Shown piece by piece: positions 7,053-14,469 of a stretch of DNA of 64,000 bases. Made by a program: the position numbers and the translations under genes. The stretch comes from Mariprofundus sp. NF (lineage in GTDB: Bacteria > Pseudomonadota > Zetaproteobacteria > Mariprofundales > Mariprofundaceae). A model generated the notes under the pieces. That model did no database searches. It had not been told where the DNA came from and worked only from the letters and a program-made list of their open reading frames with translations. Positions within the stretch are counted from its first letter, which is position 1, and each line of letters begins with the position of its first letter. Location of the stretch: assembly GCF_013387455.1 (NCBI RefSeq), contig NZ_VWNC01000009.1:1-64000 (forward strand). The letters run 5' to 3'.

Positions 7053-10000
7053 GTGAAAAAACATCACTGAACAGTGAGGCGCATTCAGATAGTGAGGCGC
7101 CTCTGAATATAGCCGGTCGCCTTGGTAAAGCGGCGATGTTCTCCAATATTACCCCAATGCTCAGCATACTGATCTTCCTTATCGGTCTGCTGGCCCTGAT
7201 GGTGACCCCGCGTGAGGAGAATCCACAGATTGATGTGCCAGCTGCCAATGTCTTTGTGCAGATGCAGGGGGCAAGCCCGGAAGAGGTGCAGAACCTGATT
7301 GTGCGGCCTATGGAGATGGTGCTGCGCGAGATTACCGGTGTTGAACACACCTATGGCATGGCGATGGATTCGCTGGCTGTGGTGACTGTGATGTTTGAGG
7401 TTGGCGAAGATAAAGAGGTCAGTCTGGTCAAACTCTATGACCGCATCATGCAGAACATGGATCGTATTCCAGCCGGTGCTTCACAACCGCTGGTGAAACC
7501 GGTGGATGTGGATGATGTGCCGGCATCGGTGATCACACTCTCATCCCGGGATATGGATGGTTTAGCACTAAAACGTCTGGCTGAACGTGTTCGCGATCAG
7601 TTGGCACCGCTTGCCGGGGTTTCAGTAGCTGAAATTATTGGTGGATCTGATCATGAGATCAGTATTCGTCTGGATCCTTCGCGACTGGCTGCATATCAGA
7701 TTCCTCTGGATCAACTGCACAATGTGCTGGTGTCAGCCAATGCCGGTGGTCCGGTCGGTTCACTGGTCGGTGATAATCGTGAGACTAAAATCTGGCTGAA
7801 TGGTTATTTGAAAACCGCTGAAGAGGTCGGACAACTGGTTGTCGGCCAGTGGCAGGGCAGGGCGATCTATCTTAAAGATATTGCCACGATCTCTGATGGC
7901 GCTGCTGAGGCGGAGAACTATCACCGCATCGGTTTTGGTTCGGCTCATGCCAAGGGGCAGGGGACTTTGGAACCCGAACTTCCGGCAGTATCGATTGCAC
8001 TGGCTAAGAAACGTGGCACCAATGCGGTTGACGTTACTCAGCGTATTGAAGAGAAGCTGAATGAGCTGCAAGGCGATTTTATTCCGGGCAATGTTCAGGC
8101 CACGATCACCCGCGATTCGGGCGAACGTGCCAATGCGGCTGTGAATATGCTGCTTGAACATCTCGGTATCGCGATTGCAACGGTGATTCTGATTCTGCTG
8201 CTTTTCCTTGGCTGGCGGGAAGCGGCCATTGTGACCATGAATATTCCACTGATTCTGTTTGTGGTGCTGGCGATCGGCCTGATGGCAGATCAAACCATCA
8301 ACAGGATTACACTCTTTGCGCTTATTCTGGCGCTGGGTCTGCTGGTTGATGATGCCATCGTGGTGATTGAGAACATTCATCGTCATCTGCACAAAGGCGT
8401 GAAAAGCGCAGCGGATAAGGCACGTTTGATTGTCATTGCCACCAATGAGACGGGAAAACCAACCATTATTGCAACCATTGCTGTGATTCTGGCCTTTGTG
8501 CCGATGGCCTTTGTGACCGGCATGATGGGGCCATATATGGGGCCTATCCCGTTTAATACACCTGTGGCCATGGCCGCTTCACTGGTGATTGCCTATATGT
8601 TTACACCGTGGATTGCACAGCGTTTTCTGCCAACCCAACTGGTGAGTCAGGTGCAACATCATGAAGATGCCGAAAAGGATTGGGTTTATCGCACCTATGT
8701 CCGTTTTGCTACGCCATTGATTGAGAATAGTGGTGTTCGCAAGTTGTTCTGGCTGGTTACGCTGGTTCTGTTTGTGGCAGCGATGATGCAGCCGGGCTGG
8801 CAGTTCCTCAGGCCTGCAGGCATCAATGGCCCGCTGACCCCCGGTACAGTTGAGCTGAAGATGCTGCCTAAAGGTAATAATAACACATTTAATATCACCA
8901 TCGACCTGCCGGAAGGTGCAACGCTTGAAGAGAGTGACCGCATCTCACGTCAGGTGGGTGATGTGCTGCGTGCGCATCGTATGGTGATCGATTATGAAAC
9001 CTTTGTCGGTCAGGCCGGCCCTGTCGATTTTAATGGTATGTTGCGTGGCGCTGTACTCAGAAAAGGGGCAAACCTCTCTGAAATTCGTGTGAATCTGGTC
9101 GATAAACATGATCGCTCCATCCGTTCAGCTGCCATTGTGCTTGAATTGCGCGAGCTCTTAAGTGGTGTCATGGCGGCCAATCCGCATGCCATTATCAAAC
9201 TGGTTGAAGATCCTCCGGGTCCACCGGTTCGTTCAACACTGCTGGCTGAGATCTATGGACCTGATTATGAGGTGCAGCGCCGGCTGGCCACAGCGGTGCG
9301 TAAGCAGTTTAGCCAAACCTATGATGTGGTTGATATCGATGATTCAGTGGGTGAAAACCAGATGCAGTTGAATGTGCATGTGGATAAGGAGAAGGCTGCT
9401 CATCTGGGTGTGGCAACCAGACAGGTGGTGACAGCACTGCAAGATTTCCTTAAAGGTTATAACTTTGGTGCAGTGCATGTTGATGAAGAGCGTCATCAGG
9501 TGCGTCTGCATGTGCAGCTGCCTAAGGCACTGCGCGCCCATGCTGAAGATCTGCACCGCATCTATGTCAGCGGTGCTAACGGCGCGGTACCACTCTCCTC
9601 ATTTGCTGTGATAGAGGAGGGGGTGGCCTCTAAACCGATCTATACCAAAGATGGTCATCCGGTGACCTATGTGATGGCAGAGCCTAAGCAGGGATCACAG
9701 GTCTATCCGCTACTGGAGATGGATGGCAAGATTGATGAGCAGGAGATGCTTCCCGGTGTAAGTGTGAAAACCGGTGGCATGCGTTTCACCGATACCGCAC
9801 CGGAGAATACCTTTGGCTATCATCTGCTGTGGGATGGCGAGATGCGTCTTACACTGGATGTGTTCCGTGATCTGGGGGCTGCATTCATTGTCGCACTGGT
9901 ACTGATCTTCCTGTTGATGGTGGCCTATTATGGTCAGTTCGTGCTGCCGATGATGGTGATGGCACCAACAGCGCTGACCATGATCGGTATTTTTCCCGGC

Positions 10001-10378
10001 CACTGGATTACAGGACAGCCATTCACCGCCACATCGATGATCGGCATGATCGCACTTGCCGGTATTGTGGTGCGTAACTCCACCCTGCTGATCGATTTCA
10101 TTGTTGATTACCGTAAGCAGGGGTACTCGGTGAAAGAGTCTGTATTAGAGGGTGGGGCAGTACGTGCGCGTCCGATTCTACTGACCGCCCTGGCTGTGAT
10201 TGCAGGTACTTCAATCATGATTACCGATCCGGTATTCGGAGGATTGGGAGTATCCATGGCCTTTGGCACGCTGGCAGCCACAATCCTGACGCTGTTTGTG
10301 ACCCCGTTGATGTATTATCTGTGGCACAAAGATCGTCCACTCGAGTCCGAGCAGGCCAACTTGGAGCCTGACCAATGA
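7049..10378 (+). CDS. RND-family inner-membrane efflux pump
   Basis: This 1109-residue transporter has the RND architecture: helix 1 after an unusually long hydrophilic N-terminus (about 40 residues), a large periplasmic loop, helices 2-6, a second large loop and helices 8-12. The proton-relay pair Asp434-Asp435 (GLLVDDAIVVIEN) in helix 4 is present, as are HAE-type motifs after it. It pumps a substrate out using the proton gradient together with the adaptor and TolC-like partner. It is slightly longer than AcrB (about 1050). Substrate is not evident. Its grouping with rhodaneses is more typical of sulfur-related clusters than of multidrug operons. Confidence 0.92.
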   Translation: MSEKTSLNSEAHSDSEAPLNIAGRLGKAAMFSNITPMLSILIFLIGLLALMVTPREENPQIDVPAANVFVQMQGASPEEVQNLIVRPMEMVLREITGVEHTYGMAMDSLAVVTVMFEVGEDKEVSLVKLYDRIMQNMDRIPAGASQPLVKPVDVDDVPASVITLSSRDMDGLALKRLAERVRDQLAPLAGVSVAEIIGGSDHEISIRLDPSRLAAYQIPLDQLHNVLVSANAGGPVGSLVGDNRETKIWLNGYLKTAEEVGQLVVGQWQGRAIYLKDIATISDGAAEAENYHRIGFGSAHAKGQGTLEPELPAVSIALAKKRGTNAVDVTQRIEEKLNELQGDFIPGNVQATITRDSGERANAAVNMLLEHLGIAIATVILILLLFLGWREAAIVTMNIPLILFVVLAIGLMADQTINRITLFALILALGLLVDDAIVVIENIHRHLHKGVKSAADKARLIVIATNETGKPTIIATIAVILAFVPMAFVTGMMGPYMGPIPFNTPVAMAASLVIAYMFTPWIAQRFLPTQLVSQVQHHEDAEKDWVYRTYVRFATPLIENSGVRKLFWLVTLVLFVAAMMQPGWQFLRPAGINGPLTPGTVELKMLPKGNNNTFNITIDLPEGATLEESDRISRQVGDVLRAHRMVIDYETFVGQAGPVDFNGMLRGAVLRKGANLSEIRVNLVDKHDRSIRSAAIVLELRELLSGVMAANPHAIIKLVEDPPGPPVRSTLLAEIYGPDYEVQRRLATAVRKQFSQTYDVVDIDDSVGENQMQLNVHVDKEKAAHLGVATRQVVTALQDFLKGYNFGAVHVDEERHQVRLHVQLPKALRAHAEDLHRIYVSGANGAVPLSSFAVIEEGVASKPIYTKDGHPVTYVMAEPKQGSQVYPLLEMDGKIDEQEMLPGVSVKTGGMRFTDTAPENTFGYHLLWDGEMRLTLDVFRDLGAAFIVALVLIFLLMVAYYGQFVLPMMVMAPTALTMIGIFPGHWITGQPFTATSMIGMIALAGIVVRNSTLLIDFIVDYRKQGYSVKESVLEGGAVRARPILLTALAVIAGTSIMITDPVFGGLGVSMAFGTLAATILTLFVTPLMYYLWHKDRPLESEQANLEPDQ

Positions 10379-10395
10379 ATAACATTGTCAAAGAC

Positions 10396-10563
10396 GTTAA
10401 CCGCAGAGGACGCAAAGGAACGCAAAGTAGAATCTGAAACAGTTCGCAATGAAGATTTGGTTGGAGTGAACTGGCTAATTCACAATTAACTATCAAGTTG
10501 ATGAAGAGCCTTTTCCCTTGCTTTATTTTCCTTTGCGTAACCCTGCCTACTTTGCGGTGAAAG
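10396..10563. repeat. Intergenic repeat pair of the 'CCGCAGAGGACGCAAAGG' type, inverted arms
   Basis: The left arm (10396-10428, GTTAACCGCAGAGGACGCAAAG...) and right arm (about 10530-10562, CTTTGCG...TTTGCGGTGAA) are inverted versions of the same GC-poor repeat. They flank about 100 bases without an ORF. A related inverted pair lies at 58027-58180. Repeats of this wording are scattered between genes in many bacteria; their function is not established. Confidence 0.55.
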
Positions 10564-10604
10564 GTTGTAAGGGTTTAATTTATGAGTAAAAAAGGAGTTG
10601 AAAT

Positions 10605-10823
10605 ATGACTATTCAACGCGCTATACGAATTATTGCGGGCTCATTTATCCTGCTCAGCCTGTTTCTGGCATCACTGTATAACGGTGTGGTGTTAACTGAA
10701 CCCAGCTGGCTCTGGTTCACCGCATTTATCGGTGTGAATCTGCTGCAGTCGGGTTTCACCAACTGGTGCCTGATGGAGACTATTCTTGCCAAGCTGGGCA
10801 TGAAGCAGTGCTGCGAAAAGTAG
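10605..10823 (+). CDS. DUF2892 (YgaP-type) membrane protein
   Basis: This 72-residue protein has two membrane helices and the DUF2892 pattern (IQRAIRIIAGSFIL at the start, GVNLLQSGFTNWCLMETIL in the second helix, then CC near the end). In E. coli YgaP the same module is fused to a rhodanese domain. Here it stands alone, with a membrane-anchored rhodanese encoded next. AAGGAG precedes the ATG by 7 bases. It probably helps bring sulfur-transfer proteins to the membrane; direct evidence is lacking. Confidence 0.85.
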   Translation: MTIQRAIRIIAGSFILLSLFLASLYNGVVLTEPSWLWFTAFIGVNLLQSGFTNWCLMETILAKLGMKQCCEK

Positions 10824-10844
10824 TGGTCTGAAAGGGCCGAAAAG

Positions 10845-10946
10845 ATTGGCGGGCGCAGGCGGCTCCTCTCCCCCCCCCCATACGTGAAAGTCGTTTGCGC
10901 CTGCCGATAAAATTCTACAGAGAGATGCTGTAACAGCTGATCTCTG
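10845..10946 (+). other. Two strong RNA hairpins in the leader of the first rhodanese gene
   Basis: The 5' arm 10845-10857 pairs with 10896-10908 over 13 positions, all Watson-Crick or G-U, enclosing a loop with a run of ten C (10870-10879). A second hairpin follows at 10918-10946: CAGAGA/TCTCTG with an inner GCTG/CAGC. Neither ends in a T-run, so these are not ordinary terminators. They sit in the 141-base gap between the DUF2892 gene and the rhodanese ribosome site and could act as an mRNA-stability or processing element. Confidence 0.55.
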
Positions 10947-10964
10947 AATCGTGAGGATAGATAG

Positions 10965-11363
10965 ATGCAATTTATGCAAGAGAATGCCGTTTACATCTTC
11001 ATCGCGCTGCTGGTGGGATGGATGCTCTGGCAGCGGGTGATCTGGCCGAAGATGTCAGGGGTGAAATCGTTGAGTGCGGCTGACTATATGCAACTGCGTA
11101 ACCGGGAGCATACACTGGTTGATGTGCGCCAGCTCGGTGAGTGGCAAGCAGGGCATGCTACGACAGCAGTTCATATCCCGTTGGGTGAGGTCTCTGAACG
11201 CATGCAAGAGGTCCCCAAAGATAAGATTGTGGTGGTGATCTGTGCATCAGGTACACGCTCCTCCATGGCCGCAACAGCCTTTGCCAATGCCGATTACAGA
11301 GAGGTGTACAACTTCTCCGGTGGCATGGGGGCATGGCGCAGTGCAGGCCTTCCGGTCAGGTGA
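10965..11363 (+). CDS. Membrane-anchored rhodanese
   Basis: This 132-residue protein has one N-terminal membrane helix (about residues 8-26) and then a single rhodanese domain with LVDVRQ at 51-56 and the active-site loop CASGTRSS, with catalytic Cys93. Positive residues just after the helix (WQRVIWPKM..K) suggest the catalytic domain faces the cytoplasm. Rhodaneses carry sulfane sulfur as a cysteine persulfide. A GAGGA ribosome site lies 7 bases upstream of the ATG. First of three rhodaneses in a row. Confidence 0.9.
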   Translation: MQFMQENAVYIFIALLVGWMLWQRVIWPKMSGVKSLSAADYMQLRNREHTLVDVRQLGEWQAGHATTAVHIPLGEVSERMQEVPKDKIVVVICASGTRSSMAATAFANADYREVYNFSGGMGAWRSAGLPVR

Positions 11364-11382
11364 TTACGCCATATCGCCCCAT

Positions 11383-11417
11383 GTGACATTGTCACGGATT
11401 GAAGAGAACAACATAAT
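11383..11417 (+). promoter_or_regulatory. Probable internal promoter with palindrome before the second rhodanese
   Basis: TTGTCA (11389-11394), a 17-base spacer and CATAAT (11412-11417) form a reasonable sigma-70 promoter. A perfect inverted repeat GTGAC-ATT-GTCAC (11383-11395) covers the -35 box and could be an operator. This would let the second and third rhodaneses be expressed apart from the efflux genes. Confidence 0.45.
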
Positions 11418-11455
11418 AAGATTTGCTATATATAGAGAGAGACAGGAGTTAAAAC

Positions 11456-11878
11456 ATGGTTACAAAAAGAGTCTGGTTGATGCTGGCAGCGCTAATCATA
11501 TTACCGATGAGTGCAGCAGCCTGTGGGTTTGGTGAGAAGAGTGCTGAAGGTTATGAAAATACCGCTGTGCAACACGCTTATCAGCACTGGAATCAGGGCG
11601 CTTCATCGGCTGTGCCGTTTGTCTTTATCGATGTGCGTACGCCTGAAGAGTATGCCGAAGGCCATATTGAGGGTGCAATGTTGATTCCTGTTCAGGAGCT
11701 GGCAGAGCGTATCAGTGAGGTGCCTAAAGACGTACAGGTCTACCTCTACTGCCACTCGGGCCGTCGTTCAGCCAATGCAGCCAGCATGCTGGCAAAAGCC
11801 GGTTACACCAACATTGAGAATCTGTTGGGTGGTATCACGGCCTGGAAAGAGGCCACTCATCCGGTGGTAAAACCGTGA
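11456..11878 (+). CDS. Exported rhodanese (periplasmic or lipoprotein)
   Basis: This 140-residue protein begins with a Sec-type signal segment ending MSAAACG, where Cys23 could be lipidated. It is followed by a rhodanese domain with FIDVRTPEEY and the active-site loop CHSGRRSA, catalytic Cys99. It should act in the periplasm, unlike its two neighbours. AGGAG lies just upstream of the ATG. The stop overlaps the next rhodanese start. Confidence 0.9.
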   Translation: MVTKRVWLMLAALIILPMSAAACGFGEKSAEGYENTAVQHAYQHWNQGASSAVPFVFIDVRTPEEYAEGHIEGAMLIPVQELAERISEVPKDVQVYLYCHSGRRSANAASMLAKAGYTNIENLLGGITAWKEATHPVVKP

Positions 11879-12216
11879 TGGAGACTCTGACCGTAGATCA
11901 ACTCTATCCACGTTGGCTGATAGCCCGTGAAAAGAATGAACCCTTTGCCCTGATCGATGTGCGCTCTCCGGATGAGTATCGCACAGTTCATGTGCCCGGT
12001 GCAAAGCTGATCGCACTGAATACCATCATGGCCAGAGCCAATGAGATTCCTAAGCAGGGTGACGTGTTTCTGATCTGTCATTCGGGCGCCCGCTCTGCGC
12101 AGGCAGCAACCTATCTTGAGCAGCAGTGCGGATTTAAGAATCTGATCAATGTCAGTGGCGGAACCATGGCCTGGAGCAATGGCGGTTATCCCACCGAGCA
12201 GGGTTCTGCCAATTGA
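11878..12216 (+). CDS. Cytoplasmic rhodanese
   Basis: This protein of 112 residues has no signal or membrane segment and consists of one rhodanese domain: LIDVRSPDEY and the active-site loop CHSGARSA with catalytic Cys67. ATG 11878 overlaps the previous stop by one base (TGATG); a GTG at 11875 is a possible alternative. It is clearly related to the exported rhodanese before it, probably by tandem duplication. Confidence 0.9.
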   Translation: METLTVDQLYPRWLIAREKNEPFALIDVRSPDEYRTVHVPGAKLIALNTIMARANEIPKQGDVFLICHSGARSAQAATYLEQQCGFKNLINVSGGTMAWSNGGYPTEQGSAN

Positions 12217-12287
12217 CGCACGGCTACAAAAAGATTGTTATGCCGGAATAAGTTTAATCAATTCAAAAGAACAACAGGAGATATAAA

Positions 12288-12488
12288 ATGAAAGCAAATG
12301 TAGGAACAATTGATCGCGTACTCCGTCTGGTAGCAGGCGCGGCTCTGATCGCCTTTGGTTATATGGGTGGCTTAGCTTCCCCATGGAATGCAGTAGCCAT
12401 CGGTGCCGGCAGTGTGTTTGTGCTGACTGCACTGATTAAATTCTGCCCGCTCTATCCACTGCTGGGTATCAATACCTGCAGCAAGTAA
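12288..12488 (+). CDS. DUF2892 (YgaP-type) membrane protein, second copy
   Basis: This 66-residue protein has two helices with the family start NVGTIDRVLRLVAGAALI and ending KFCPLYPLLGINTC. The pattern of N-terminal IDR and C-terminal CPLY..LGI-TC is the classical DUF2892 form, whereas the first copy at 10605 is more divergent. AGGAG precedes the ATG at good distance. It belongs to the sulfur cluster. Confidence 0.9.
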   Translation: MKANVGTIDRVLRLVAGAALIAFGYMGGLASPWNAVAIGAGSVFVLTALIKFCPLYPLLGINTCSK

Positions 12489-12574
12489 AGATCTCCGAAT
12501 CATTTGGCAGAGAGGGTTACCTCTCTGTTGGATGAGGCGAAGGCAGTTATAAAAGGTCTGGATGGTGAATTGAT

Positions 12575-12973
12575 ATGGCAAGATTAACAGCGACATTTAA
12601 AAGTGGAGCGGCATTTGATATCGCCTGCCGTGGTCATTCGGTTGTGATGGATCAGCCGGAGAGCAATGGTGGTGAAGATTTAGGTATGACACCGCCTGAA
12701 TTCTTCGCAGGTTCACTGGCTGGTTGCATCGGTTTCTATGTTGCAAAATATTGTCAGCAGGCAGGTATTGATACCGATGGTCTTAAGGTTGATTGCGACT
12801 GGAGTGTTGCTGAAGATGCACCACGCCGTATTGGTGAGTTCACCATCGGTGTGGTTCTGCCCGGATTGCCTGAGAAGCGACGCAGGGCTGTGGAGCGTGT
12901 GGCATCATCATGCCTGATCCATGCGACCCTGCATCAGACACCCGATATCAATATCAATCTGACTACCGGTTAA
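12575..12973 (+). CDS. OsmC/Ohr-family peroxiredoxin-like protein
   Basis: This 132-residue OsmC-fold protein has the two cysteines of the family, Cys51 (LAGCIGFYV) and Cys113 (SSCLIH), needed for thiol-dependent peroxide reduction. Members such as YhfA-like proteins are often found with sulfur-transfer genes, and OsmC-type enzymes can also act on persulfides. It follows the second DUF2892 gene by 86 bases in the same direction, so I place it in the same response group. Confidence 0.85.
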   Translation: MARLTATFKSGAAFDIACRGHSVVMDQPESNGGEDLGMTPPEFFAGSLAGCIGFYVAKYCQQAGIDTDGLKVDCDWSVAEDAPRRIGEFTIGVVLPGLPEKRRRAVERVASSCLIHATLHQTPDININLTTG

Positions 12974-12994
12974 TGAACAGGAGTATTTGATCAA

Positions 12995-13336
12995 ATGAGC
13001 ATAGAGACACTTGAGCAGGCGATAGAGGAGACAGAGGCTGAACTGGATGGCCGTGGCGCCAGAAAGATGATCAGCTGGGCTGTTGTGACTATCGTTCTCT
13101 TCTTTATCCCGATTGTACTGTTTTTTCAGCTCTTTGCAGGCAGTGCCTATGAGACAAGTTATGCACCGATTGTGCTTGTATGGCTGATGGTTGCCATGGG
13201 TGTCGGTAATATGATTGCCACCGCACTGGCGGCACCGAGAACAGTAGAGCTCAGGCTGGCACTGGCTACGGCATCATCACTGCTGTTAATGCTCAAAGAG
13301 GGTGAGAAGGTAAGCGGTCAGCCTGATGCTGACTGA
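12995..13336 (+). CDS. Two-helix membrane protein, unknown function
   Basis: This 113-residue protein has an acidic N-terminal segment (about 25 residues), two membrane helices (about 27-48 and 57-80) and an amphipathic C-terminal part. An AGGAG ribosome site lies upstream of the ATG. It is 21 bases after the OsmC-like gene and probably co-transcribed. I do not recognise the family. Confidence 0.7.
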   Translation: MSIETLEQAIEETEAELDGRGARKMISWAVVTIVLFFIPIVLFFQLFAGSAYETSYAPIVLVWLMVAMGVGNMIATALAAPRTVELRLALATASSLLLMLKEGEKVSGQPDAD

Positions 13337-13373
13337 GCGGCGTGACTGTTTCGCTTTGTAGATTCATCTTAAC

Positions 13374-14027
13374 ATGAGTAGTCGATTCAACCCCCAGTTC
13401 ACCTATTATCGTCGCGATAAACTCGCCGAAGTTTTCTTTTCGATCTTTCTGGTCGGGCTCTTCTTTCCGAAAAGGATGTTCACAGGCCTTCCCCAGGCGA
13501 AAAACCTTAAAGATAGCGCCATCCTTCTGGCTATGTATCTGGCCATTCCATCGATTATGATGACCACCACCTTTGGCGCTATCGCATCAAGTCTGGCTCC
13601 GAATATGTTTATCGGCGCCCTTATCTTTATCTCTATTCTGCCGGTCTCACTGGCCATTGGTCTCTCCACATCACTGCTGTGGAGCAGCTGGTTGAGCTGG
13701 AGTTTAAGCAAGCTCTCCGGCAAGCCGGTCTCCCTGTTGGCGGTGTTTCAGGTCTGCGCCTATAGCGGGCCACCCTTTGTCATTGCATGGGGTCCGTACC
13801 TGGGGCCTGTGATGGCACTATGGAATCTGATTCTGAACTGGAAGGGGCTGCGCTTTCACTGCCAGATTGGCGGCTGGAAGGTGCTCTTGGCGATGCTTGG
13901 CGGAATCACTCTACTGGCTCTGATCATCATACTGTTGGCATTAGTACTGGTTTTGCTTCTGCCTGAAAATGTGCATATGCTGCTCGAATCGCTGGCGTTG
14001 ATCATGCAACAGAGAGGCTGGTTATAG
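13374..14027 (+). CDS. Yip1-like multi-span membrane protein
   Basis: This 217-residue integral membrane protein has about five helices and resembles bacterial Yip1-domain proteins, with an N-terminal cytoplasmic segment and hydrophobic repeats around residues 47-110 and 120-200. Function is not known for the bacterial family. It follows the previous membrane protein closely and precedes another, giving a run of three small membrane proteins at the end of the cluster. Confidence 0.65.
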   Translation: MSSRFNPQFTYYRRDKLAEVFFSIFLVGLFFPKRMFTGLPQAKNLKDSAILLAMYLAIPSIMMTTTFGAIASSLAPNMFIGALIFISILPVSLAIGLSTSLLWSSWLSWSLSKLSGKPVSLLAVFQVCAYSGPPFVIAWGPYLGPVMALWNLILNWKGLRFHCQIGGWKVLLAMLGGITLLALIIILLALVLVLLLPENVHMLLESLALIMQQRGWL

Positions 14028-14046
14028 TGATAAGAGATGTGAGTCG

Positions 14047-14463
14047 TTGAGTCCTTTATTTCAGTCGCTGCTGATCTATACAGCGATGCTGGTTGTCTTT
14101 GCCTCGATGGTGCACAGCAAAGGGCGCCATTTTAATAATATTCAAACCTTTGAACTGATCTTTCTGTTTGTGCCCTGGCTGACCGTCGTGGCTATGGCCT
14201 ATATCTTTTTCGGCTCCATCGATGCCTTATACGAGCGCACAGGCATATGGCAGTTCTTCTGGATTATGCAGGTGATCGGAGCAGGGCTGGTGGGTAGTTT
14301 CGTGCTGATGCCTCGCTACCTTGTGAAAGCCGATACGTTGGCAGCCAGATTGCTGGTCAATGTGATTGCCAGCCTGAGCATATCTGCTGTTTTTGCTATG
14401 AGCCGGGTATTCCTATTTGCACTCTCCGGTGATGCCTACAGCGTCGGTTGGCCCACAGAGTAG
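14047..14463 (+). CDS. Four-helix membrane protein, unknown function
   Basis: This protein of 138 residues has four predicted membrane helices and no recognised domain. The likely start is TTG 14047; no better codon with a ribosome site is seen nearby, so the start is uncertain. It ends 6 bases before the stop of the convergent hybrid kinase. It probably belongs with the two membrane proteins before it. Confidence 0.6.
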   Translation: MSPLFQSLLIYTAMLVVFASMVHSKGRHFNNIQTFELIFLFVPWLTVVAMAYIFFGSIDALYERTGIWQFFWIMQVIGAGLVGSFVLMPRYLVKADTLAARLLVNVIASLSISAVFAMSRVFLFALSGDAYSVGWPTE

Positions 14464-14469
14464 TTATGC

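Noticed and set aside
7760-8392. A 210-codon ORF on the minus strand
   Set aside because: It is antisense to the RND pump, with His/Gln-rich low-complexity composition typical of a shadow frame.
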